64,000 nt of DNA. Source: Glossina fuscipes (taxonomy: Eukaryota > Arthropoda > Insecta > Diptera > Glossinidae). A model generated the notes under the pieces. It ran no database searches. It worked only from the letters and a program-made list of their open reading frames with translations, and had not been told where the DNA came from. Of the stretch, positions 39,061-50,430 are shown one piece after another. How positions within the stretch are numbered: position 1 is the first letter of the stretch; every line of letters begins with the position of its first letter. The position numbers and the translations under genes were made by a program. Location of the stretch: assembly GCF_014805625.2 (NCBI RefSeq), contig NW_023998452.1:676455-740454 (forward strand), in the 5' to 3' direction.

Positions 39061-42000
39061 TATTTATTTTACCAATTTGTTCTCAATGAATGCCTTTTCA
39101 AGTGGAAAAGTATCAAAATACAAGTACGCACTATGCAAATATATGCAGAGTATAGTGCATATATATTTATTTAAAGCACGTGCATATAGCTACTAACTGT
39201 ATAAACCACATCTCTATGATATTTGTTTGTTATATATTTGAAAAAACGAAAAATCACAAATGCAAGCAAACAAAATTTTAATTAAAATTAATTAAATAAA
39301 TACATGCCATGGCGAAGAGTAAAAGTTTTTGCCCGACTCTCCTGATACATATTTATTTCTCGGCGTTAGCTTGTTCAGATTTTGTAAATTATGAAAGGTA
39401 TTTGCTGTATGGATGAAAACGAGCGTGCGTAATAAACAAAGTCCAACCGTTCAGAAAATTTGAATAAATTGAAAAATAACGCCTCTTCCCAAATGCATAT
39501 TTATTTGCGGAGACATTGTGGCAAGAAAAAGAGCCAATAGGCGTGAGAAATAGAACTTTTGACAACTGAAATGAATAACAAATCGAAATTTCATTTAGGA
39601 TTGCAACGCAGCTCCTCCAGCTATCTGACATGGATGAGCATTTTCTCTGTTCTGTAGAGATTTTTTTTTTTATGCGACCAATCACTCAGGGGACGTCCTC
39701 GATTCGCGTAGCTCGGTGACGATCAGAAAGAAACTAGGAAAAAGAAAGAAATATATTTGTGGCCGCAGTTTAATGTTGATCTGACTGTCATTTAATACTC
39801 ACTATAACTACTGCACAAAGAAAATGTAATTGTGAATATGTTTTAGTACAGTGTAGTATCAAAATCGGTCGAAATTTACTAAAAGGGCCCAAAGTGCCAC
39901 AAAAGCCTTTTGATTCTGCGCAAGTTAAAGATATGTCGTAATATTATGTAATGGGAAAACCGCTTTAAGTCATCTTAAAGCCAAGATAATCCGGGAGCCT
40001 TAAGTGCTTATGCTTTAAGACGTTAGGTTTTCGAATTTGTTTCTTTGACTAATTAATGTTAATAACAATAATAATATGGTGGAAGGGTTTAGATATGGTC
40101 GGGTTTGTCCCTGTTGTTGGACGTCCCTAAAATTGCGTACGGAATGCTGAATTCAACCCATCGTTTGCAGGCATAAGTGTAGTCAGTTCAACAGAACAAG
40201 TATAAAAATGAAAATAATTTGATTGAAAGCTTGAAAAAGTGTATTTTCAGTAATAATAATTCACGAATGATATCATCCCAGTTAACTCTGTCGGGACGAT
40301 TTACCAGAACACATTGTTCGCTCCCTTTAAAAAACTGAAAGGAAAATTCACTTCCTAGCAGAGAATTTAGAAGAAAGTTTTTTTTTATAGAAAATTTTAA
40401 AATTCAGAAAATCAAATAATGGTTTTTTTTATTTCGTAACAGCGCGAATTGAAAATTTTACGGACAAATTGCACTGTTGCCAAAATCCAATTTCCAGTTA
40501 ATTTGACTTCATGCTAATTAGGAGAACAGAGAATAGATTTTTTTCCTCTATTCAGCAAACCCTTATCTCTCTCAGATATGCATACGCACGCAATAATGAT
40601 TACATTTCTCGCTGTGTATACCACCATTACTAGCTATATAGCGCGGGAGATTATCAATATCAGCAAACTATGCGAACCGAACGCTGTCAGCACAACCGTC
40701 GCTATTATATAATATCATCATCAATATGTTGAAACATCTCTCGTCATCGTTAACGGTAACGCATCTATCGTATAAAGTCGGAATAACGATTTTGTACAAT
40801 TTCACTCATTAATATCGTTTCAGTAGCATTTATGCTCCAATTCACCTAAAATTTCATTGTTTGTTTTCATACTAGCAGCTAAACGCGCGTTCCTTTTAAG
40901 TCCTTTTTTGCATTGCTTCACATTGCTTTTTCTTTTTACTTTCAGTAATGGTGGTTACTTTCTATTTACCTGGTCGTGTGCTGTTGCGGCAAGTTTTCAT
41001 TTTTTTGTTTATTATTTTGTATAGAGAGAGTGTGTCTGGAGAAGAGGTAGAGGTAGGTGGCTTTAAATTTAATCGTGTTTTTAGGTTGACCGATATTTCA
41101 ACAAAAATAGCAAATGGTACGCGGTTACATAAACCATTTTGTGTACATATAATCTTTCAATGGCGTAAACTAAATTTTAAGAGATTTTCAAGTTTTCCCT
41201 TTTTAAGGTTAGGAATTTTCATGTTTACATTTTTAAAGGATTTCCTTTAATTTTGATATTTTCAAAAGAGTCTTAAAGAGCGGAAGAAAAGGGACATCAA
41301 ATTTAACGAAGGAGGTCAAAAGGGAGCACAAGACATACTTGTGATAGACTTATACAACGTTGTAAAGAACGGTTATATTGGCCGATCCGGAGGATAAGCT
41401 ATACTGTAAATGGTTTTTATGTGAGAGTTTACTTGTTATAAGGTTTACTCTGCTTGCTTCCATCAATGCAAGAAAGATGAAAGAAAGATGAAGAGAAAGA
41501 GGTCAAGAAGAATTGGCTGGGTCTATAAAATCGTGTCTTCATAGTATAAGAGTCTAATGACTACTTTTTCGTGTGAAATGAAGGGGTACAGCGAACACTT
41601 TTGAGATCATCACGAAACTTCATTTGAGAGTTAACGTATTTCCTAAAAGATTCAGTTTACTCTGGAGCTAGAACTATAAGTTTTTTAAAGGTCTTTTCAT
41701 GTGCAATTTCATGAAGCTTCCTCCTTTCTCTTTCTTTGCACTAAGCAGTGCGAAAACTAATAAGAAATTAATCACAATTGAAATCATTCTTTGCTAAGTG
41801 TTGAGTAAAATTTCATCTCTGACTGTAGATATAGTTCCGTATAATATAATTGTTTTGTATTCTCACTACTATTACCATAGCATTGGCAAACTTTCGCAGG
41901 CAAGATTCTTGTTCACTTATCTTCTAATATTTCATTTCGCAACAGCTCTTCTATTATATTATAAAACATAATGAAATTAAACCTGTAAGTGTTTACATTT

Positions 42001-42954
42001 AATGTTTCAATCGGAAAGTTTTAACAGCCGCGCAGCATAGTTTGACAGACAGGCATATCAAGTAGGAGATGAATTTTCATTCGAATGAAAGAATGAATAT
42101 ATTTTTGCATAGCCAGGAAAATACCATTCACATTCTTACATTAGCGTGGTGCATACGGTATACAGCCTTCGGGAACCAAGAGAGTCGTCGAGTCTCTTTT
42201 TTCCTTAAAGGAAAATACTTAGCATAATATTTAATTTTTAGTCAGTGATTTTTATATGTGCTTAATATTTGCGAAAAAGATAACAATAAAATTTTCCTTC
42301 TTCTTAGTATGGAATAGAAAATTTTTTCTGTTATTTTGTTTTGCCGAAGAAAGAATGAAAAAAATTTACATATTTATGAGCACTGATTACTGTAAAGGCT
42401 GTACTATAAAGTTCGACAACGAAAATATATGTATGCGTGTCGTCTACACACAACGTTTCCTCAATATTAAATGGCTTTTAGTAACGAGAAAATATATCAA
42501 AGGAAAGTTTAAAACGAACTTCAAATACTTGCTCCGCAAAACGAAAAGTATTTTTTTTTTTTTTTTGAAAGTTGAGCTCCTCTTAAGCGTTGTATGAATT
42601 TCGGTTAAACTGTTGAATGTTGAAACGGTTTGACTCCGCTAGATTAATTTAGAAAGTGCTGAACAACACCTCTGTTTTCATACATTAGATGTAGAAAGTT
42701 TTCAATACACATCTCTATTTTCACGAGTTGGAAATTAGAAATCATTCCAACGAGGAAAACTTGAAAAAATTCCCTTTTTCATCTTCTTACACTTTTTCCA
42801 TTTCAGGCAAAAGAGGTACAGAGGAAGGAAAAATTCTTAAAGCAAAGCAATTCGCTTTTTTAGTTCTGCAAAATTTTTCTACAGCAAAAGACGGATCGGA
42901 GAGTCTATCATCAGCTAAGTTCGTAGAAGATCATAAGAGGCAATTGCAAAAGCC
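39061..42954. other. Non-coding stretch, one open frame behind an acceptor-like site
   Basis: A 100-codon plus frame (40948-41250) begins 3 bp after a strong acceptor-like sequence (pyrimidine tract from about 40903 ending TTTCAG at 40945). Its product is unassigned and hydrophobic at the start. A 98-codon minus frame (39389-39685) and a 113-codon plus frame (42256-42597) are unassigned. A run of 16 T lies at 42551-42566. Confidence 0.45.
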
Positions 42955-43027
42955 TACCGCATGGTCTAGTTGCCTGGGCGTCCGACATATGCTCTGAAAA
43001 GAGCCAGGTTCGATTCTTTATATAGTT
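42955..43027 (+). pseudogene. tRNA-shaped sequence, decayed (anticodon-position TAT)
   Basis: 73 nt divide into tRNA parts. TG at 42962-42963 is followed by a D arm (42964-42979) whose stem GTCT/GGGC pairs at all 4 positions with two G-T wobbles. The anticodon arm has TCCGA/TCTGA pairing at 4 of 5, and loop CATATGC. The variable loop is 6 nt. The T loop is TTCGATT within a B-box-like GGTTCGATTC, with C at position 61. The invariant T33 is replaced by A, the T stem pairs at only about 3 of 5, and the acceptor stem pairs poorly. A run of 9 T (43026-43034) begins at the end, as Pol III terminators do. I infer a decayed tRNA or tRNA-derived retroposon head. Confidence 0.42.
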
Positions 43028-44212
43028 TTTTTTTAGCTGCGCGCCACGCAACACTCAGTTTTGCGGTGACTGCGGCTCTTTGGACCGTTTTGTTTGAATT
43101 CAAACGCTGCTAGACATCCAAAGAGTCTGTAAAATCCGATTGTCATCGACAATGCCATATACGTCGGCAACATTTTTTCCAGTTTTTGCATATATTGGAG
43201 ATCATTCAAATTGTATATGGGCATAAGATGGGGCGTTGATTAACCCTTTAACCCTTGTGTTATTAACAATGCAGTTGCCCGGCAGATATACGCAAAAGAC
43301 CGAAAGATGCAGTCGTTTTCTAGATCTCCTTTCGTAATATTAAGTCCATCCACAACAATTTTTTTCAAAAAATATTGGTTTTTCAATCTAATTAATTAAT
43401 TACGCGAAATCGTCATTCCCTCTCATATTTGATTTTACACGAGAACCCTTTGAAACTTTTGAAATGCAACAAAACAAATTCGGGACTAAATTACGAAGAG
43501 TTTTTCATGAAATCTCTTCAAAACCAATGTAATGACTGGGGAGTAAGAGAAAGCACTTTTGCGGAGAGAGCAACTCAAGCGAATAAATAAAAAAAGTGTC
43601 CAAAAATGTTTACATCTGCTGTGCGGACTTCAGCCAAAAGTCCATTAAGGCTGTCTTGCTTTACATATATTAGGTATTACTCTGCCATTAATAATAAAGC
43701 AATCTGAGACAAACACATGTACTCTTTAAGGATTATTACCAAAAATGTACAAATTTCAAGTTTAATGTTTCACTCGTATGTATGTATCAAATAATTTTGT
43801 CGAACAAACACATTTACCAAAATTAAAGTAAGCAATAAAAACGAACAAAATTCTTTATTGCAAAAGAGCAGTTTTCGTTTTGCATGCCATTGCAAACAGC
43901 ACTGCTTAAGTTGACTATTTGTATTAAGGGCTTTAAAAAAAAAAAAAGAGGAGATAATTCATTCAATGACTCTAGCGTTGGTTGTTACCAAAGGATAATA
44001 CTGTAACACACAGACTAAAATTAACCAAAACGCACTCGCATAAAAAAACAAAGTGTGCTGCTTGTCCTCTTAAAAAAGAAAAGTTATCTGAACTGATTTT
44101 AAAAAAAGGAGAAAGTTATATATTTGCCTTGGGGGCGGCGTCTCTACTATACACTTTGTGATACAAAGCAAAATTAGTAAATTATTTTTGGAGGCAGATC
44201 CGCCAGTTGGTC

Positions 44213-44216
<4 letters not shown>
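43028..44216. other. Non-coding stretch
   Basis: A 63-codon minus frame (43033-43224) is unassigned. A perfect 14-bp palindrome gtttgaattcaaac lies at 43092-43105. TTAA-flanked 'ccctttaaccc' near 43240 was considered as a transposon end and not accepted. The rest is AT-rich. Confidence 0.55.

Positions 44217-44245
<29 letters not shown>
44217..44245. repeat. (CT)n microsatellite
   Basis: About 14 CT units. The Ser-Leu and Arg-Glu frames crossing it are repeat translations. Confidence 0.95.
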
Positions 44246-44249
<4 letters not shown>

Positions 44250-45022
44250 TCTTTGCCTCTTCTGAACGCGACAAGCGAAACTTTTTTCATTTTACGGGCG
44301 TGTTTGTAGACATAAGAGCCCAGTACTCCAGCATAACAGTTTCGAACATTCTGGTTAAATATTCCTATAAGGATTCCTTGGTGAAGAGTTTTGTCTACAT
44401 TGAGGGTAGGAGCTTGTAAGCATGTCGCAAGCATTTTCAAGCTTGATCTGTGGCTTTCATTCATTCTGCTTTCTATTAATTCATCAACCGTCAGACGGAC
44501 AGACAAATTTATACTATCGGAGTGGGTAAGGCGAGAATTTATGCTAATGAAACGTACAGTGTGGTCAAGTCGTTCTTACAAAGAAAGGCAAACATAGCAT
44601 GTTATCATCCTTCGGTGTGATTGGGGAAAGGCACAAGAGAGAAGAAAGTACGAAAATATTGTGATATGTGATATGTGTGTATCACAAAACTAACTTCAAA
44701 AATTTATATATATTTTCTTTAGAAAATTCGAACAAAGAATTTTTAAATGCAGAACAATGTTACGCAATAACTGGCCGTACTTTCCCTTTAGTGTTTCTAA
44801 AGGAAACAGAAAGCTGCATAAAAGAGAAAAATAAATAAAAGGAAAATATGCAAATTTTGTTAAGCTTTTGGACGATATTTCGTAACGACCTCCTAAACAA
44901 CAAGTACTAGTAAAGAATTTCCAAGATAAAATCCTTGTGAAGTATAAGAATTTGAAAATATTTAAATTAATATTTTATGTCAAATTTTATGGTTGAAAGG
45001 GCATAAAAAAGAGAGTATTTTT
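44246..45022. other. Non-coding stretch
   Basis: AT-rich with no recognised feature. Frames crossing in from the CT tract end here without resembling any family. Confidence 0.6.
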
Positions 45023-46020
45023 TCCAGGTACACACTGAGTAGTATTTTGGTCATCTTTTTACTTGCGATAGGCATTTACTGAGAAAAGAACATCACATTA
45101 CATTCATCCATGATTTCGAACAATTTTTTCCCATCTTTTTGGAAACCCGGCGATACTGTTTGCGTACCTAATCATCGACCCATTTCCTGCGCCCTTCTTC
45201 AGCATTTTGAATCCCCGTGTTAGCCAGACATACTGAACCGATCTAAACAAGTACTAATTAGGAGCCGGTACATTCGAATCAGTACACTGGCGGACGCAGA
45301 ATTTCCCATTCAAGATGCATTAGTGTTTCGTTGACAATCCTCGCAACGTTGGCTCGAGCGTTGTCATGCAAGAGGATGACTTTACGTCCGCTAACCGCTA
45401 TTGCTGGTCTTGTTTGGCAAAATACATCGTTCAATTTGTTCAGTTAACGTTGGCAGACATCTGCAGTAACAGTTTCATTCAGTTCCAGCAGTTCGTAATA
45501 TACTACACATTACGCATCCCACTATATGCGTAGCAAAACTTAATCGTCATGAATATTCCTATCCGGTGTCGAAGTGACCGAAAATTCGTCTTTTTCGCCC
45601 GGAAAACTATGAAACCATCAGTTCGTCAACCACTAAGCTGTTCGAATATTTTTTGAGAGATTAGTCGTGGTTTTCGTCCAATAAATCTTTCAATTCATTG
45701 CTTTGGAGTTTTTTAGGTTCTCCATGCCGTTCTTCGTCATTGATATCAAAATGATCACTTCCGAACCGTTGAAACCAAAAGCGACAATTGAGACAATAGA
45801 TAGCACCATCACACTAAGCTTCTCAATAATATTAAATGGAAAGCTGTTATTTTTAAAAAGGGAAAGTCATCGAATTTAACCTTTATGTACACTGATGCCT
45901 CGCAGTTCCACTAAAAAATGTCTCTAAGCGAGGTTCATGTAAAACACAAAATTCATAATCAATCGCAAAAATGCAACAAAATTTTCTTTGAGGATTAGTG
46001 TTCCATTAGTTTGACCTGGA
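45023..46020 (-). mobile_element. mariner element relic 3 (most complete copy)
   Basis: Read on the minus strand, ordered mariner transposase blocks are visible. The linker is CRFWFQRFGSDHFDINDEE with EPKKLQSNELKDLLDEN (about 45800-45660). Next is VVYYELLELNETVTADV (about 45505-45450). The second catalytic motif follows as KVILLHDNARANVARIV (about 45390-45330). The C-terminal block is PKRWEKIVRNHG (about 45150-45110). Stops and frame changes interrupt it. The stretch with the first catalytic Asp and the region after LLDE are largely missing. The N-terminal helix-turn-helix and the final catalytic Asp block (PYSPDLAP in relatives) are not intact. Both boundaries start with TCCAGGT (left 45023; right end 46020 reverse-complemented) and continue with looser similarity, so they may be the terminal repeats. 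No clear TA duplication flanks them. The span of about 1.0 kb, against the usual 1.3 kb, fits internal deletion. Confidence 0.82.
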
Positions 46021-48129
46021 AGAAACTGACAAGTAAAGCTTCTTGATAATTCTTGAGAAATCTAGAATCTATATGGTAATTAAATCTAAATTGCGATTAC
46101 TTCCCCGTTAAAATTCGCATAAAAAAATTGTATAAAACCTATGTGTGAATTCTCATGACAGCGAGTAACACAAAAAGATGATCCTACTGCCCTAACTAAA
46201 CCAATCTAGATAGTTGATAAATTTCGTCTCGTAAATTTTGACTTTAAACTATGGGATTAAATTATGTTCGATAGGACATATGGATGGACATAGGGTGTGC
46301 TGAAGGATACCGGCAAAAGAGGGAATTTGCCCAAAGTGAATTGTTAAACTAAATCATCAGATGTAGAAAACCATTTTAAATAAATTAAATTTACGTCAGA
46401 TTATCATTGAAATCTGAGGAGAAAAAAGGAGAAAAGTTGTACAACTGGAACGTTTAACTAAAATTGAATTTATTTTAAGTTAGTACTAAAAGCCTTTTCG
46501 TTACTTGCGGCTTTAAAAGAAAAATTTTCTAAAATTTTTTAGAGACATCCACTCACAATGTTAATCTGCAAATTAAATCCTCAGCAGATTTGATTTACAT
46601 TGAATTGAGAAGACGGACAGCCTTTCCAAGTTATCTGCGGCTTCACATATTTGACTAAACTGTACACAAAAGGGGAGAAATTTCCCTAAGCATTCACTTG
46701 GGATTTTGAACGTTTTGAATTTTTCGTGATGTCGTCACTTCCACCGTGGAAATATTTCTATCGCTAGAGTATAAGTGTAAAGGTTGAATGCTCCTAGCAA
46801 GCGGAATCCATTACAACCTCCTACAAGGAGGAAATGAATATATGAACTTAGGGTGAAAGTTGCGAGTTAACTTTCAGATTAAAGCTAATAATTCTGACTG
46901 AGCTGAAACTAAGTTTAGAATTGTATGATCTTTAACCGTTTTGAAGGATTAGAAATTGTATACATAACTAAAAAGTAGATCAATTATCAATATATCTGCC
47001 ATACAAAGTAGGGCTCACTTGAAGATGTTTGAAGCCCTTTTAAATTTTGTTCGTTTTGTTTAAAGGGTATCCCCACTGTATCCCCACGCTTAACTGCCCT
47101 GCTAAATACACACCGCATTATTTACTTATTTAATTCACATTTCGGTAAAAGTTCCTCATGACTACACCCAAATAATACTTACTTACAGCGAAAAGCATTT
47201 ATGTTTTTTGAATGCCTATAAATTTGTTACCATAAAAACTGTCACATGTATCCTAAAACACAAAACACAAAACACAAAACATATACACTTATGTAAATCT
47301 CATGCATGAAATGGGAAGAATAAAAAAAAAAAAAAAAAAAAAAATATCCTCCGTCTGTAGCATATTGTTTGGCAACACAACATTTGCTGATTACATTTTA
47401 CTTTTATGTGCTTTATTCCATTGAATACAAAATGCTTAATTAAATGCGTATAATGGATCAAACCCCGTACACAAGCACACGCGTACATATATGCATATAC
47501 ATACGGATGTACATGTATTTCTTCATGTCCTATATGGCAGGCAGCACATAAAAGACGCATAGCTTGCAGCAAATTTTCCATCTGCAATTGATGGCATATG
47601 TATGTAGATCGGTTGAAATGTTTTCACGCAGTTCTTCTAGGGTGTGTTCACCTTGCTTTTGCTTCCAAAATAATATCTTTTTTTTTGGGGGGGGAATGGT
47701 AAAAAAGTCTCTTATTTCCGGTATTGCTGTTACTGTTAACGTGATATACTATATTTACCATTATATGTATATACAGTTATATTTATATGTAGAGTGTAAC
47801 AACCCGACGTGATAGTTAAAGACTTATGTTACCATCAACTGTGAAATGCTTTGATTGGATTTGATTTCGTTTCATTTCAATGCTTAAATTATACTAGTGA
47901 CAGAAAATTATAGATTACTTGCTTAATAAATTACCAAGAATTGTGCAGCATATCAGCAAGAAAATTTATTCTCATGCAAATTCTCTCTTCTATACAACGT
48001 ATGGTTAGTGTTACTACTACTTACGTTGAAAATTATGTATTGTGGGAGGGTGGAAGATTTGGCTTCGTCGTTTGAAAAGAAACATTAGATACAGAATTTC
48101 TGCAAATAATTGGGTTATTGTATAATAGG
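46021..48129. other. Non-coding stretch with simple repeats
   Basis: Contains about four copies of a 7-bp unit (acaaaac) at 47256-47281, an A run of 23 (47322-47344) and a G run near 47687-47694. The 95-codon minus frame across 47300-47587 begins near the A run and is unassigned. Confidence 0.6.
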
Positions 48130-48540
48130 CATTTTTTTATATCCCCATTACCGATGAAGAATATAATGCCTACTATAAAATATATATTTATTTGTATCAA
48201 TTATATTATTGTGACAAGCATTTCGTGTTTTAGATCGACCACGAGTCCGTCCGTCTATGGGTCTGTCTGTCGTGTACCTGTCAGTCTGTCTCTTTGTCTC
48301 CATGAATTTATTTCTCTGTGAGTCCGTCTGTCTGTCTAACTATCTGTGTCCCTATTTGTATGCCCTCCTTTTTTTGATAGACGTTGTTTTAACCAGTGAC
48401 CGACCTTACAAACTTGGAAGAAATCGTCTCAGGAAAAGTTTTGCATGGATGATTGAAGAAGTCGTTCCTTGCAAAGAATTCACTAGATATCTATCGCAAT
48501 GAAAAATGATTTCTATACCAGCCGCCCCGCGACCTTGAAT
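48130..48540 (-). repeat. Interspersed 'acggacggac' family member (copy B)
   Basis: On the minus strand the order is: ggtcgcggggcggctggtat near 48535; a diverged middle; gacggacggactcgtggtcg (about 48256-48237); an AT block ending atatattttatag; then tcggtaatggggatataaaa near 48155-48135. This parallels copy A at 52521-53130 (gcggggaccg; acggacggacaaac; a 'tatagggtctctgaa'-like block; ggtgggtataaaa). The TCTG/GTCC-rich plus-strand text at 48245-48345 is the core of this element, partly expanded as a CTGT repeat. The 67- and 81-codon plus frames here are not genes. Confidence 0.6.
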
Positions 48541-50360
48541 AGCAATTATTTAATTTTCTTCGTATTGAGAACAACATGCAGTAGTGATCCACGAATAGGT
48601 AGACCCACATGCAGATGTAGGATGGCTACGGACGAGTCCAGGTGATATTTAGATAGCGTTGACATTTAGTGGCACTATGTCAATGCTTTCTGACCATTAG
48701 TTACGTAATTCGTACGTAAATACTATGAAACCTCCGGGCGGTGGCTGATACTTAACTACTGGTTATAAGGAATTTTTGATCTTAAAAACACTTGTAAAAT
48801 AAGTTGTAAAATAACTTCACGATTTGTTTCGCTAGATTTTAATAGTGCGGTTAAAAAAATGTAGCCTTGCTTAATCCCGAAGTTTCTAGAAAGTAAGTTT
48901 TCTAAGGCATTCCATAGAATTGCATCGTACAATTTCTTCTCATCTAAATGTTTTTTCTCTCAAGCAACTCTAGAAAATATCTTAAGCATAATTTTTAGTA
49001 GCTTTTCTCTTTAATACCTTCCAACATAAGAAACTAATATTTATCATTGAGAAAAAAAAAAAAGAACAGAATTTTGTAGTGAGCCGCCCGCCCCATAAGC
49101 GAAGCATACCATGATATCGATAACCACTTTTCTAAAAACTTTTTCACTAAAACAAAAGTATATAAAACCACTCAACTTGGAAACTTCAAATGCATATGCG
49201 ATTGTATATATATAACTGTTATTATGTTCATGTTGAGATACAAAAAAAAACTATACGTGACATTGGCAATAAATTATAGTTAAGGTTATGCAAACACATG
49301 TGAAAAAACGAACATGTATGCGAGAAAGTTTTTCATGTCATTGTGTGTACATAAAAGACATCATAAATTTTGTATGTGTGGTTATGATAAGTAAAGGTAG
49401 GTGCCAAAGAAAGTTAAAGTTATTTCTAAAAAAAAGATAAAGCAAAGATGAGAATGAAGGAATAAAAGGAAAAATAAAGAGGAAGATGAGAAGAAGAAAG
49501 AGAGAGATAGAAAGTGTGCAAAACCCAGATATCCGTTGACCTTAATGTGGTACAACATTTATGAATAGATTGCATTGTATGTTACACTTAGCTAACATGT
49601 TATGCAAATGCATATACATGTGTGATATCTATGTTATAAAGCATACAATTATGAAGATGGCTTTAAGGATGATGAGTTAAGAAAACATGTTTCATACTCA
49701 CATCCATCCAAACTATAAAAGGAAAATTGTTTAATTGTACATATATAACTGATTTTTCTCTCATGTCTACGTTAAATGAGTTCATAAGTTCACAAGGTTT
49801 TCAAAAGAAAATGTTTGCCAATTTCTTCATATGTTTCCTTTAATTTAAAGCAAAATCTTATGAAATGAATATTAGGCCAAGCCAGGCAAGCTTTTTTAAA
49901 TTGATATCAAATGAATCTCTGTATCTGTTTTCTCTTTTTCTCCTTTTCGGTTTTTCTTTGCAAAACAATTCCTTTAACTCTGACTGCTTTTGCTTTCGTG
50001 AGGAATGAGGAAGAAAGCAAAAAAAAAACGAGGAAATGCTTCTGTGGTTCGTCTAAAAACAAATAACAACCACCGCAAAATGCTTGCGGTAGAGAGTTTT
50101 AAATTAAAACAGGCGCAAAACATCTCATCCCTAACACACATACGTGCGTATATATGCATTCTCTGCCATCGAATCGTATGCGGAGTACTCTGTTAGATGT
50201 ACATGTTTGTATAATGGGTGTATATGTATATGCATACGCATATATGTTTAGCACTCTTGATTTGCATAACTTGCATTATTGCGGTAAGCGTGTAGCAAGA
50301 AAAACACAATAAAACAAAAAATCACTTTCAATGAAACTAAAATGACTTGTAGCTTAAAAC

Positions 50361-50364
<4 letters not shown>
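48541..50364. other. AT-rich non-coding stretch
   Basis: Purine-rich patch at about 49430-49510 and several A runs. The overlapping 61-63 codon frames at about 49974-50196 are antiparallel shadows with no resemblance to known proteins. Nothing else is seen. Confidence 0.6.

Positions 50365-50428
<64 letters not shown>
50365..50428. repeat. (GT)32 microsatellite
   Basis: An uninterrupted run of 32 GT units, the longest pure dinucleotide tract in the window. It is preceded by gtgc, an imperfect extra unit. Confidence 0.98.

Positions 50429-50430
<2 letters not shown>

Noticed and set aside
43238..43270. TTAA followed by ccctttaaccc, like a piggyBac-type end
   Set aside because: No matching inverted end was found nearby and no transposase sequence is present.
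46255..46320. gataggacatatggatggac block as another family copy
   Set aside because: Only a short purine-rich likeness; no neighbouring family motifs.
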